NCBI GenBank assembly: GCA_003254905.1
Contig: QANU01063326.1
Location: 62,001-126,000 of the forward strand
Direction: 5' to 3'
DNA length: 64,000 bases
Source: Nissolia schottii
Taxonomy: Eukaryota > Streptophyta > Magnoliopsida > Fabales > Fabaceae
Positions 10,742 to 23,700 of the stretch are shown here, one piece after another (within the stretch, counting starts at the first letter, position 1; every line of letters starts with the position of its first letter). The translations under genes and the position numbers were made by a program. The notes under the pieces were generated by a model. It was not told the origin of the DNA. It did no database searches and saw only the letters and a program-made list of their open reading frames with translations.

Positions 10742-13700
10742 TTCCTATTTTATATACAGTCAAAGAGCAGTGGGGACTTTGTGTGTGGTCAGGCCACACG
10801 TTTTATGTAGAAAACCATAGTCTTATGTATGTGTATTTTATCTTTTGATTTAATATATATGCTTTCATCACATTGGGTTTTTGACCACTCATTTTATCGG
10901 CTTGGAATTTTTGTATTTTGCAATTGAAAGATTCTTCATTTCTTATGCTTGGCTTCATGAGAAACGAAACTTCAAATAATTAGCCACATGAGTCAGGAGC
11001 AGGACTAGTATTATTAAAGTATTAACTACTAATTAAAATTAAGCAGCAAAGTGCTAGTTCCTTATCAACAAGGAAAATTTTCAATCCTTGCCAACCATGA
11101 AATTTTCCATATATGTCACTTTGTTGCTTGTATGAGTTTTAAACATTGTTTTTAACTGTGTTTTGAATTTGAATACGAAGTTCAACTATTTAAGTCAACT
11201 AATCAACTTATGACAAATGCAATTTAGGATGGCTTTGATCAAAGCCAGCGAGGAAAGATAAGAAGCTAAAGGCATTGGCCAAACTCAACTGACTCAAACG
11301 CATGTAGACTCTCACTAACTCCAACAACACGCTATCTCGTAATCTAAAATCCTACTATGAAAGTAGCAAAATCTCTTGTGGAAAGTGAAATTGAGGTTGA
11401 CATAATGGTCATGAATGATGCATCAAATATTTGACCAAGGAATAAAGGATTATAGGACATCAAAATTACTGAGAAGTTGCATCAAATCCTACTTTGAAGT
11501 TATACACAAAATCTAGCTGAGAAGATGTATCCCTATTTTCATCTTTAATAATGGCTTTTAAAATTGTCGTTATGAGTGGCTTAAGTGGAGTAAAAAACAT
11601 TATCAGCAACATTTCGAATACAATATTCGTTTTAAGTGGCCAGAAAAAAGGGGAAAAAAGTTTAAAGATTTGGCAAAGCATACGTATATTTTAATATTCA
11701 TAATTATGGTGGGTTTTATTTGGTGATTTTTCACCTACCCTATGGGGTATTACCCCATGGTACATAATTTATTTAATTTTAATAATTTTTACAATTAAAA
11801 TTTTTATTATTATTTCATGTTTTATATGATCATAATAAATTTTTCATTAGAACTAGCTTATAAGAAGTTGTGAGATTTGCAGACCATTTGAGTTTACGAT
11901 GCACTTCTATATAAATATTGTATTGAAAAATATTAATTTATCATATTAGATCATATAATCCATGAATATGTCATATTAGATTATAAAATGGTCATAAAGT
12001 TCAATGAACTTAGTTAAAAAATAATTGAAAATGGTTAAATTAAGTAGCATGATATATTTACTGTAAGACGCAAATAAGAAACAGCCGTTTTATTTTACTA
12101 ACCTTTGTATATTCTGGGAACACGGATATATAGTTTCCCTGCAACACTAACCACCCAATATATGTTGAATGAGACCAGCCATGCACGTAGAAGGTTATTT
12201 CCAACCATATATTGTTAGTGGTTATTAATTAGCACTACTCTGCATGTTCAAAGTTCAAACAGAATGAAACGTCCTATCAGAATTTATGCCAATTAAAAGT
12301 AACATGATAAAAGAATATACAACCTACTATCAACTATTTTCCTTAATTATCGTATCTTTTAACATTCCTTTTATTGCGATCCAGCAGAGATTGACTAAGA
12401 GTTTGTTTGTTTGTTTGTTTTAGATTAATTTCAACCACAGTTAGTGTTGAGGGGAAGAAAGTAATGCAAAGATTAACTTAGATAAGAGTGTCTTGCAAAT
12501 CGTATAGGTCTGGCTTGTAAAACAAACACTCTAATGAAAAGATAAAGACATGTAATTTTTAAAATCAATGACGCAAAGAAAATAGATAATTAATTAAAGC
12601 GAAATGAAAGATAGAAACAAAAGTAGATTAAGAAAAACAAGCACCGACGACTGACTAGGCTATGATGGAATTTGGAGTGCATCACTAAGGAAAAACAAAT
12701 GAGACATATATAATATGACCCCATAATCAAATCTTAGGACGTCATGGCTCCAAAGGACGAAAAGGTCGATGATGTGAGCGCAAACAAGTGAACAAGAGGG
12801 CACCTATGAGAACTTTACAAAAGAGTGTTGTTCAAACTTGGAACCAAGCTACACTTTTCCGATGGGACTCAATTCGTAAAGGAAAAAAGTCCATGCAATG
12901 CATGACACGAACTACACAAATTAATTAAGAAAGTGGGGGCTCGTGGCTTTCCATAGTGCATGCCAGTTAATTAATTAACAAGCACACGCGCAACTTGATA
13001 CAAGTGGTTAGTTGATTTAGGCGAAACTGGTAAAACTTTTCTGCGAAGAATTAGTTCGTTAGTTTCAGCTTCGGCAGCTAGCTAGTTGATTGGTTTGGTT
13101 GGTGTCGTGTTTGAGAGATATTATTATTCAAGATTGGAGGGGAAAGCCAAAAAAAAAAAAATGGCATATTCGAATAATATTGAACCAAAACCAGCCTGAT
13201 TGATGCGTATGAGTTTCCATGTATTTAATGAGTTTAATTTTATTATTCTCTTATATTGTCTTTCAATTAAATTTTGTCACATAAATAAAAATAATTATTT
13301 TTTCTTTAACTATTTAAAAAGTAATGCATATAAAATGAGCTTATTATTTAATTTGAGTTTTACCATCTTAATTTATTAAGTTTATAAAGTTTTGAACGAA
13401 AGCTAGGTTGACTCAAAGTTTAAGTCATACCAATTAACCTATTAAATAAATAAATTAGTTACCAAGCATAACTTATTCGTATAAATATGAAAGCAAAATA
13501 ATAAGAGATAAACCTAATCAACGCTTGAAATTAAATATTCAAATTTAAAGTTAATCTAAAATGTTATCCTTCATCTATCAATATTTGCATACCTAGTTCA
13601 ATTTGGTAAGAACATATTATTCAGGTCATGAACTTTCAATAAATAAATTGCAATAAAAAAAATTCAATAGATAAATAAATAAAAGAAAGGGATTAAAGCT

Positions 13701-13795
13701 TTTACCTCAATGTTTGCAAATACTAATAAAGATACATTTATATATATTTTACCTCAATGTTTGCCAATATTAATAGTGATACATTTATATATATC
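13701..13795. repeat. 47-bp tandem duplication
   Basis: TTTACCTCAATGTTTGC starts at 13701 and again at 13748. Both copies continue through an AATA(C/T)TAATA block into GATACATTTATATATAT. Confidence 0.85.
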
Positions 13796-15352
13796 ATGGG
13801 TCACAACTGAAGAACTTCATATAGGGTGAATTTAGATTCAAATATAAAAAAAGAAAGTTAAAAAACAGTTTATTTTAAATTTGTAATGCTTTAATTTTTA
13901 AAAAAAGTGAAAATAGAAGTGATTCATAATAAAGTATCTTATAAATACAAAATAAAATTATACTAAAAGAATTTAAATACAAAATATTTTTTTTAGTCAT
14001 TTCAAACTGTTTCATGTTTAATATTAGATTAAACTATTATCTCCTTTGATGTACCATCCTTGTTTAAAGAGTGAAAGAAAAAGAGAAAAGGGACAGGATG
14101 ATGGAATATTTCCTTTGTATCTAAGATTAATATGAATTCAAACTTTATAAAAAGGTATATCGATTTATAAGTATGGAATAATAAACTCCTAAATCATCAT
14201 TAATATAAATATGATATAAATCAATCACAATATAATGACAATATTAATAAAAGTCTTTCGGTCTTTAAATATAGGACTGTTATAATAATTATTTCAGAAT
14301 TTATATAAAAAGTAATACGCAATTATCTGACAATAATGGAAATTTTACACTAATAGTATGTTAAAATTAATGTCTTATCATTTATGTATAAACTAGTTAT
14401 GCTAAATTATATTATTTTTCACTTTATTCAATTTTACATGATATTCCTTGTCGTTTTTACTTGTGAAAGTCATTCATTTCTTAGTCGAGAATTCATTTAG
14501 TGTTGTTTAAAGACAACCATGTTCAACTTCTATGTCGACGGAAATTTTCATCTGCTTCAAAAACAAAATTCTTTTAAATTTATTAATTTTATATTTTACA
14601 CTATTAATACAATTATATCATAACAACATAATTAATATAAACTTCATTAATAATTGAAATTATTATTCATATCCTAAACTATGTAGCCTATTTCTTACAT
14701 AGTTTCTTATATATTTCTCTCATAATCTCTAAATCCTACATGACTAATGATCTTAATTGCAGGTAAATGATTTTATACCCTAAATTAGAATAGCCTAATT
14801 AAAAAACTTTAAATAAAATTAGTTGATCTTCTACTAGCAAGGGAGGATTATCCCCCACATCAGTGAGAACAACATTAGTAACAATCATGAAACCTATAAA
14901 ATCTAAATTGATGATTGTTTCTCACGTTTCGATTATAACGACACAAAAGTTGTTACCGACACACAAGGGACCAGTTCCCTTACGAAAGCCTCTTAAAAAT
15001 ATTTTTCATAAAACATTCACTTTAACTTCAATTAAAAACAAATAAAAAACTTCATTTTCTGAATAAACATAAACTCTTTTATAATAAATACCATTATACA
15101 TGTAAAATACGTGACTAGTCCGAAGATCATGTATGTATACAATTAGAGCACTTTAGACACTGACTTGATTACAAATAAATAAAACTAACATGTCTTATAG
15201 ATAGCTTCACCTGAAGGTGACTGCTAAATCACGAATTTTGACGTCGCTACAATTGACCATGATCTCCATGTACCGTTACTTTAACATCTTAACCTATAAT
15301 TGGAGGGGGAAGTTGAGGGGTGAGAACTTTAGGGAGAGCCTTAGCGAATGAC

Positions 15353-16861
15353 TGCTACAAGAAAACTGCTTATTACCGTCGGAGTTACCGTCAATTTTTT
15401 CCCCTGTTACTATCAGATTTTTTACTTTCCGTCAGACTTACTGCTGGCAAGCACACCAACGGTAATAGCCTCGATGGAAATCTACTATTGTCAGATTTAT
15501 ATAGCTGACGGTAATTAGCGTAAGTGACAACCGATGGTAATGGCGGTCGAGGAACTGAACCATTTACTGTCGACTATAACCGACAATAATGATATTAATA
15601 TTTTATTCTATCTTTCGTTGGTTAATTCCAACGATAATTTGAATATACTTTTTATATAATTACCATCGACTACTTTCGACGGTATAGATAATAAATTTTT
15701 TTAAAAAATTATTCTGAATTTCATTCCATTCCCTTCCCAATTCCTGAACACACAAAACTTAAACTAATGCATACCACAACATCCAAACTAATGCACATCC
15801 ATCATTTCATACATCTGAATTTCATTTCATACCAAAAAACAACTTCCATCCTGAACACACAAACTCAAACTAAGATATTACAGCAAAATTTTCTAAAAGC
15901 AAGTTATGAAAAACATACAACACCTTACGGCTAGAAAAAGAAGAAAAGATTAGAGTACTTACAGGAGAATGAAGGAAACAGAAATGGTGTGTAGTTTGAG
16001 GTTGCTGATGCAACAACAATGATAAAGCCTTTAAGAATCCAACGAACACTTGAAGAACGAAGTTTAGAATAGTGAACAATTTTCCCAAGGAAGAAGAAAT
16101 GTTTTTTCAGCAATAGAAGGAAGAATGAAGATTTTTTCGAATGAAGGGGAAGAAGGAGAGGTGAGGAAAAGATAAGAAAAAGAAGAAATATTCAGATATG
16201 GTGTGTAATGGCAGAGTGAAATGCGTTTAAGTAAGTTTTCAAAACATTACCGTCGATAACTGGAGATAGTCCGACTATAACCGTTGTATCAAAACGTTTC
16301 ATTTATTTAAAGGATTACCGCTAGCTTTAATTTGTGGCAAACATTCTGACGGTACAAAACAAGTGGCGCAGTAATCTTGGCAAATTTTCACTTTCGTTAT
16401 TGTCGGATGTTTCCGACGGTAAAGCCGACGTTAATTACACTGACTATTGGAAAACGCGCACACGGAAAAATGTGCACGCGAAAAAAAAACATGTGTACAG
16501 GAAAATGTAGACATGGGAAAACGTGCAAAAAAGTTCGAGGCTGTTACCGTTGATTATTTCTGATAGTAATTGGCTCAATGTTACAACTGTTAGGGAAATG
16601 TGTCTCTTCAAATTCGAACCCTATTACCGTCGGATATGGCTGACGATAAGCCTCTTACCTAACGACGCACCACTTGGCACCAACTATTACCATCAGAATC
16701 ATTGTCGGGTTCTTGTTTCTGATGGTAATCATAACCAAAATTAATCTGGTTCACTTTAAATGCATTCACCGTCATATTTTTTCATTTTTTCTGACGGTAA
16801 TACTGTCAGATGGTTTTTCGACGGTAATATACCGATAGTAATATGCTATTTTCTAGTAGTT
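15353..16861. mobile_element. Non-autonomous CACTA (En/Spm-like) transposon
   Basis: The left end reads TGCTACAAGAAAACTGCTTA and the reverse-complemented right end AACTACTAGAAAATAGCATA. Both are slightly mutated versions of the plant CACTACAAGAAAA terminal repeat, followed by TATTACCGTCGG / TATTACTATCGG. Direct and inverted units of TTACCGTCGG / CCGACGGTAA, with close variants, crowd both subterminal zones (about 15370-15680 and 16240-16850), as expected for transposase-binding repeats. No transposase or TNPA-like coding sequence is present, so it would need an autonomous partner. I could not find a clear 3-bp target duplication because the outermost bases have changed. ORFs inside (for example 15870-16113 on the minus strand) are not convincing genes. 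Confidence 0.8.
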
Positions 16862-19170
16862 TGCACGACGACATGGGACATTTCAAAAATATGACATGCA
16901 GATGCAGTGCATAATATAATATCAAGCATGAAAATATTTATATAATAATACTTTATAATAAAACATAATCTTGTTCAAATCATAATCATTAAATAAGGAA
17001 AATATCTAGACAGAAGGATCCCGAGCATTATGGTCTAGCTTATGATGCACTACCCAAGTACCTAAGTTACGATAATTGGGATACACCACTCGAGTCCATA
17101 AACCCTAACTCGCACAAAAAAAAAAAAGAACAACCAAAAGTATAAAATAAAAAAAAATAAAAAAAATCAATTAGAGTGGTGATGGTGGTGGCTAGCTCAG
17201 TGGCAACAAATGGGCAACAACGACAACAAGGGGGCGTGACTATTGTGATGGCGGTGAGGGTTTGGCGGTGGGGATGTAGATAATGTGGTAGCATGGGGGT
17301 GTGGCAGTGGTGGTGGGCGCTATGGTAAGGCAGTAGTGGCAGGCACGATGGGGTGGGACTGTGGTAGGGCACTATGGGGAAGAGAGGAGAGTGAGAGGTA
17401 GAAGAGAGTGAGAGCGTTCGTGTGGGTATATATGCTAAGCTGACTAACGAAAAATATATTCCATTGGCATGCAAGTTAATTGAATGTAATATTTCAATGA
17501 GTTTAAAGAACGCGGCAATCTATCCTTGCAAATGAAATTCAAATATCGACGACATATTTCATTAGCAGCAACCTAAAAATATTATGTCGGTAAACTATTT
17601 GCACTAAACGAGGTGAGATTTTTCTAACGTTTTTAGTGTTGATTTACGAATTCTCCGATAAGTTTAGGAGACATAATCTCCCGAAGGAATTACTAACATT
17701 TTTGGGCTCAAAATTTTTCAGTAGCTACCAACAAATTCAGTTGATAATTCTAACGTTATTTAGTATTTTTTTAGTAATGCGAGTTCAATGGGTTGGCTTG
17801 ATCCACTTTCACTCCTAAAAGTGTTAGTGTCAATTAATCTACGTGCTCATTGGCTGTGAGAGTTATTAAGGACTCCGCGTTTTAACCATTTGCGATAGAA
17901 TTTTAGGTAGCGTTTGACACATTACCTCCTAAGATTACAAATAATCTAGATTACCTTTTAGAAAGATTATCAACTTTTAAATTGTCACTAATGTTACATT
18001 GTGGTATTTAGTGTGTATAAAAAATATAACCAGAAATTTACATTATTTGTTTGTCATATAAAAAAGATTACCCAATAATGTTCTCATTTTATTACAATAC
18101 GCTCTAAATAATAATAAAATTAGAATGGATAACAATAAACATGTACTATATAATAATAAAAGTAATAAAAATTAAATATAATAATAATAATCCAAATAAA
18201 AACTAAAAAATAAATAAATAGCCATGATATTAATTATGAAATAATAAAATAATAAAAATTGGTTGGTGTATTGCGATTGTGATGATGGTAAAGGCACCAA
18301 CAATGGTGATAGTGACAGTGATGGTGGCAATGCATTGGTGGTGGGTGTTTTGTGGTGGCGGTAATTGTGGTGGTAGTGACGGTAACAGTAGTGGGTGGCA
18401 ATGGCATTGGTGGTGGTGGCAATGATGGTGGTGAGTGATAAGTTGTAGAGGTGGTGGCAACAATGGGTGGTGGCGGCGGTGAGTGTTAGTGGTTGTGAGT
18501 GGTGGCAGTAGTAGTAATGATGGTGGTGATGGGTGGTAGCAGTAGTAGTAATGATGACGGCGGTAGTAATTAGTGGTGGATGGCAATTTGTTGTGACAGT
18601 AGTGGTGATGACAGTAGTGGTGGAGGCGACAATGATAACAAAGAATCATAGAAGGAGAGGAGTATTTTGATCTAAACAAAAAGTATAGAATTAATGGAGA
18701 TGTGATAATCTACATTACAAACTTTGTAATATCATCACCTAAGTAATTCAAGTTATTAGTAATCCTGTGTAACCAAACAGATCAACCTAAATTACTAGGT
18801 AATTTAAAATTTAGATTATCTTATACTAAATGCCTTTTTAGAGTGTTAAGAAGGAAAAAAAAAGGGTAAAAATAAATAAAACAACGTGAATATGAAATCA
18901 TTACCTTAATTGTAATCTGTGAATATGTAAAACAATTTAAAGTCATATATTTTGATTTCAATTTTTTATCACATGAAATTATTGTCGTTTGTTATAAGAG
19001 CTCCTATATTAGCGAATAGCGATATTTTTGTTGAAAGAGGGCAAAATTGGTTTCAGGAGCGTAACCTAGTAGAACAGAAGCGGTAAACTAACTTGTTTGG
19101 TAGCTGCAAACAATTGAGCCTTTTAGGGTGACGGACGAACGGACTCAAAAGCAGAAGCAGCAGCAGCAAG
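16862..19170. other. Intergenic with GTG-rich tracts
   Basis: No gene recognised. Two GTG/GGT-rich low-complexity tracts occupy about 17170-17400 and 18260-18650. The surrounding 17.9-18.85 kb has ends that partly mirror each other (GCGTTTGACACATTAC against GCATTTAGTATAAGAT), which may mark a decayed transposon. Confidence 0.5.
18260..18650. repeat. Degenerate GTG/GGT-rich minisatellite-like tract
   Basis: The plus strand is built from imperfect GGTGGT(G/A)GC, GTGATGGT and GGTAGCAGTAGTA units. On the minus strand this reads as a His/Pro/Leu-rich ORF of 149 aa (18230-18679), a by-product of the composition and not evidence of a protein. Confidence 0.75.
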
Positions 19171-19180
19171 CAATAAAAGG
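19171..19180 (+). promoter_or_regulatory. Possible TATA-like element of the AAA-ATPase gene
   Basis: CAATAAAAGG lies about 115 bases upstream of the ATG at 19291, a plausible core-promoter position. The match is weak. Confidence 0.35.
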
Positions 19181-19290
19181 GGCTTCTTCGCAGGACACAG
19201 AGCTGCTGCTGCTCTCTATCTCTAGTCTCTGCAAAAACATGATTTGATTATTCGATAATTGAACAGCCGTCTCCTATCACCACCACTGCC

Positions 19291-20733
19291 ATGATTCTCT
19301 GGAACCCCATACTCCTCATAACCCTCGCCGTTTCCCTCTCACTCCTGATTCGCGCGCTGCTGTTCCGAACCGGACTGATACACACCGCGAAGAGGCTATG
19401 GAGAATCGTGGAAGACTGGTTCCACGTGTACCAGTTCCTCAAGGTCCCGCAACTCAACGACAACACCGCGCAGGAGAATCACCTCTACAGAAAAGTCTCC
19501 CTCTACTTGCATTCCCTCTCTTCAATTGAAGACTCTGACTTCACAAACCTTGTCACAGGGAAGAAGCAAAACGACATCGTTTTATGCCTCGGACCCAATC
19601 AAACCGTCGAGGACAGTTTTCTCGGGGCCACTGTGTTCTGGCTCAATCAGTCCAACGCCAATGATGAAAATCCCCAATCCAACGGCCCCAGAGCCTTCGT
19701 TCTCAAGGTCAGGAAGGCGGACAAGCGCCGAATCCTCCGCCCTTACCTCCAGCACATCCACTCCGTCGCCGACGAAATCGAGCAGCAAGGGAAGCGCGAC
19801 TTGCGGCTCTTCATGAACGCCGCCGGAGACGGAGGACGCTGGAGATCCGTTCCGTTCACGCACCCTTCCACCTTCGAAACCATCGCCATGGAGACCGATC
19901 TCAAGAACAGAGTCAAATCCGACCTCGAATCGTTCCTCAGAGCCAAGCAGTACTACCACCGGCTCGGCCGCGTTTGGAAGCGGAGCTTCCTCCTGTACGG
20001 TCCCTCCGGCACCGGGAAATCGAGCTTCGTCGCCGCCATGGCCAATTTCCTCTGCTACGACGTCTACCACATCGACCTCTCCAAGGTCCCCAGCGATTCG
20101 GATCTGAAACTAGTACTCCTCCAAACGACGCCGAAATCAATCGTGGTCGTCGAGGACCTTGACCGGTTCCTTGCGGAGAAATCGACGGCAGTGAGCTCGT
20201 CCGGGATGCTGAACTTCATGGACGGCGTCGTGAGCTCGACCTGCGGCGAGGAGAGGGTCATGGTGTTCACCATGAACAGCAAGGAACACGTGGATCCGAA
20301 TCTGCTTCGGCCGGGTCGTGTTGACGTCCACATCCACTTTCCGCTGTGCGATTTCTCGTCATTCAAGACGCTGGCTAGTAGCTACCTTGGCGTGAAGGAG
20401 CACAAGCTCTTCTCTCAAGTGCAGGAGATTTTCCAGAACGGGGCGAGTCTCAGCCCCGCCGAAATCGGCGAGTTGATGATCGCGAATCGGAACTCGCCGA
20501 GCCGGGCCATCAAGACGGTCATTACCGCCTTGCAAACGGACGGTGATGGGAGGGGGTGCGGGCCAATCCTACGGCAGATGGGAGATGATGACGTGGACGA
20601 ACCTGACGCCGTGATGTGCGGTGAGGGTCTCCATGCTGTTAAGGATTTGCGCAAACTGTACGGTTTTTTCAGATTGAAGAATTCCGGGAGATCTCGGTCG
20701 TCCAATAGCTCATTGGCTAGTCCGTTGCGATGA
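19291..20733 (+). CDS. AAA-ATPase, BCS1/ASD-like (At2g46620-type)
   Basis: Single-exon gene, 480 aa. It starts with a hydrophobic membrane anchor (residues ~5-25, ILLITLAVSLSLLIRALLF), then the AAA-associated region (WRIVEDWFHVYQF; Leu-rich stretch; SFLGATVFWL) and the AAA+ domain. Walker A is GPSGTGKSS at 237-245. Walker B is IVVVEDLDRF with the acidic pair E288/D289. Sensor/arginine-finger segment: NSKEHVDPNLLRPGRVDVHI. This is the plant family of BCS1-like, membrane-anchored ATPases found at mitochondria, ER or other membranes; the At2g46620-like branch is poorly characterised, so substrate and membrane are unknown. The start follows from the N-terminal anchor. The gene is much more GC-rich than its flanks. 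Plus- and minus-strand overlapping ORFs are shadows. Confidence 0.93.
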   Translation: MILWNPILLITLAVSLSLLIRALLFRTGLIHTAKRLWRIVEDWFHVYQFLKVPQLNDNTAQENHLYRKVSLYLHSLSSIEDSDFTNLVTGKKQNDIVLCLGPNQTVEDSFLGATVFWLNQSNANDENPQSNGPRAFVLKVRKADKRRILRPYLQHIHSVADEIEQQGKRDLRLFMNAAGDGGRWRSVPFTHPSTFETIAMETDLKNRVKSDLESFLRAKQYYHRLGRVWKRSFLLYGPSGTGKSSFVAAMANFLCYDVYHIDLSKVPSDSDLKLVLLQTTPKSIVVVEDLDRFLAEKSTAVSSSGMLNFMDGVVSSTCGEERVMVFTMNSKEHVDPNLLRPGRVDVHIHFPLCDFSSFKTLASSYLGVKEHKLFSQVQEIFQNGASLSPAEIGELMIANRNSPSRAIKTVITALQTDGDGRGCGPILRQMGDDDVDEPDAVMCGEGLHAVKDLRKLYGFFRLKNSGRSRSSNSSLASPLR

Positions 20734-20759
20734 TCCACAGCTGCATTGGGGGACACGTG

Positions 20760-23700
20760 GCAGCTATCTGTGGCTTAGCTGTAGCAGGTACGGTGTTCTC
20801 GATTGCACTTGATTCGGGAGTTATACTCTTTCCAAAAATTGATCGATTTGGTTGGGAAGCAACTTTTTTTTTGTTGTTGATATAGCCAAGTTAGCTATAC
20901 ATTTATTGCTTGGATGCAAAGATTGATTAAAAGTGTTTATATTTGGTCTTTTAATAGCGATTTGGATTAGTAATTTGTAATGTCTTTTGATGGGACTGTA
21001 AATCATTAGAAATTAGAAATAGATTGATTGATAATTGCATATAGGCAAAAGCAAAATACACTGTACAGTTGTTTCTTTTGTTTTTCTGGTACAGGTGAAC
21101 AGTTGTTTCTGGTCATGTTGGGAAACAAAAAACTTTCATGCATAGTTGAAAATCTTTTATTCTGTTATTCCTTATTTTCTTTTTACATTATTTAGTTGAA
21201 GAGATGTGAAGTTTTTTCATATGTTTTTCCTTTTGAAAAAAGTGATTCTCGTGTTTATCTTTAAATGTCTTATTTCGGTTAGGTCAATCTCCTATTTCAT
21301 TTACAGATCTGATTATGATGATCAGGTCGTGAAGAAATTGATAACCTATGGAGTATTCATGATAATATCCCGCAAAATTTGCTTTGCGAGCTTTCTCAAC
21401 ACAATGGATAGCGATATTTCATAATGTAGTCATAAGATATATTTAAATAAGTTTTTATAAAAAAAATAGAAAAAAGAAATTAGCAGAAGTCATCCGTATG
21501 CATCTCTTTTCTTTGGTAGACATTTGTATGCATCTCTACATCAAGATATTTAACATGAAGTAATGGGGTACTGAGGTTTCACAATCAAGTAAACAGAACC
21601 CCTGCCCCTTAGATACTTAAGACAGATTTATTTGGGGTAATTACGCCACACAAAAAATAATAACTTTTTGTAAATTTAACATTTCATTTTGATTTAATTT
21701 AATTGTGGTATATATTTTCTTAATAAATCAATACATCCAGCTAAAAGCATTTTATAACAAGTATTGCAGTGCCATTGTATATCGAATGGCGTATATTTTG
21801 GTGACTTGGTTAATTTGCTGTCACGAAGTGCAATCGAACTCCAATTAATTTTAGTTTAGTTTTCTCCCCCAACTTGGCGGTGCTGATAAGTACTTATTTG
21901 TCTAAGTCCAGATCTGTGGTCTATAGGAGCAGAAATAGCCAACTAAGCAGTCAGCAATATTTAGCACGTTGGAATATCATTCGAAAGACTAATTTTACGT
22001 AACTAAATAAGTTTACATAACTAAACCTCATTAATCGTTCTTTCAGAAGCCTACCAGCTACCTATACTAATTCATGGTATGCGGCGAGATTTTAAAGAGT
22101 TGCATAAAATATGGTTCCTTGTTCCATATTCCCTTTTCATATTTTAAGCATTGGTCCACTGTCAAGCATCTTCGGTGATGACAGAAATAAGACTTAATTA
22201 CTGGCGAAACATGGCATTTGATACAAAATGTTTACTTATTTGATTTGGTTGCGACTTCTTTATTCTCCCACCAAACTTAATGATTGTGGTTTGGCTGGGG
22301 AATAGAATAGAATTGCTTCTCTTTTTCTTTTATTATTTTTTCAAGTTTTTATAAGAGTATGTTCTAAAAATTATAACTAATTAAACATTTTAGTTAAGTC
22401 AAATAATTATTTCATCAGTTTCAAAAGATTTTTATTTACTAAATGAGGTTAAGTGTAGCGGTAACAAGACTAATCTAATACAGTGTAGCAACTCAATTAA
22501 ATAATTAAGTGCAACCAATAGAAGGATATCCATAAGAATCAAAGAAAGAAGAATATTAAACAACGAAGTATGATGTAGTGATAGCTTATCTCATCCCTTA
22601 GTCATGTTAGTATGAGTTTGATCCTTATCCATAAGAATGAAAAAAAATTTAGCGACTAGACGTTTATCATTTTGTGTAGCTCAATTATTGCAAGAGGATT
22701 AATCATTGTTGTTGGCACCTGGCGGTGATCGCCTTAGATACACTCAAATGAAAGAAGAATATTTTCATTTTAAATTTTATATATAATTTAAGGGAATTAA
22801 TAAATTGTTTTAACAATAAAAAGGCAAATTAATTTGCAAAACTATATTTATATAAAAATATAATTTTATGGAAATTACTCTAGTACCCCATCAAATTCAA
22901 GGGTATTGGTACTCTATGATTAATAATCAGCCACATGTCACATTAAATCTAAATACTTATTATTTTAAACATAAAAGTAAACCATGACTGTTGAAATTTA
23001 AAGAGGTATCGATACACTTATAAAAACATGGATGTCGAAGGAATAACATCATTTTATTTATATTTTTCACTTGTTTGCAACGCATGATTGTATAATAATA
23101 CAAGTCTTTTATACTAACAACATAAAAATTAAAATCAAATTTCAAAAAATTAATTAAATCTTCTTAATATTCAAAACGGTAAAAAAAATGTGAAATTTAA
23201 TGAATTTTTTTACTACTTTTAAAATTAAATTTATTAAATTTTATTATCATTTTATAATTTAATATGATATACTAATGTAATATATTAATATATTTTTTAA
23301 TATAATTTTGTGAAGAAATTTATGTTAATTAAGATTAAATGATATTTAAATCACTAAATTTATCTCTTATAAGTCGACTCTATTTGATAATTTAATGAGT
23401 AAAAGATATTTGTCAAAATTTTATAAAACATTAAATAATAACAAAAGTCGATTAGTTCATTTTCAGAGATTGCCAAAAACAAACTATTTCAGTGAGAATA
23501 ATAAAAACCCTAGAGGGTACCAGATTATCCATACTCTATAGTCTATATATATACACCTATGCTGCATGTTTGGATTTGAATTGCAATGCCATGCACACGC
23601 ACTGACACAAATAATTAAAAAAATATACATGTGAAGAATCTTTTAAGTACAAGATAAACTAGCTAGGTTTGTCTATTACATTGGGGAGCACAAAGTGACG

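Larger units (their letters stand above)
7358..15352. other. Long intergenic tract without recognised genes
   Basis: About 8 kb of AT-rich DNA. I see no coding exon or RNA gene. Recognisable items are a CACTA-type terminus near 10.55-10.68 kb, a TA/CATA simple repeat ending at an ambiguous base (10741), a 47-bp tandem duplication at 13.70-13.80 kb and many poly-A/T tracts. The 71-aa ORF at 11466-11681 (-) and the 60-aa ORF at 14863-15045 (+) have no recognisable family. Confidence 0.5.

Noticed and set aside
11740..11770. Short palindrome ATGGGGTATTACCCCAT
   Set aside because: Stem of only six to seven bases with no element or gene context; chance is sufficient.
17067..18679. His/Pro-rich minus-strand ORFs of 135 and 149 aa
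   Set aside because: They follow purely from the GTG-rich composition of the opposite strand; no conserved motif and no promoter.
19526..20756. Overlapping ORFs on both strands within the AAA-ATPase gene
   Set aside because: Out-of-frame shadows of a GC-rich single-exon gene whose own frame has all AAA+ motifs.
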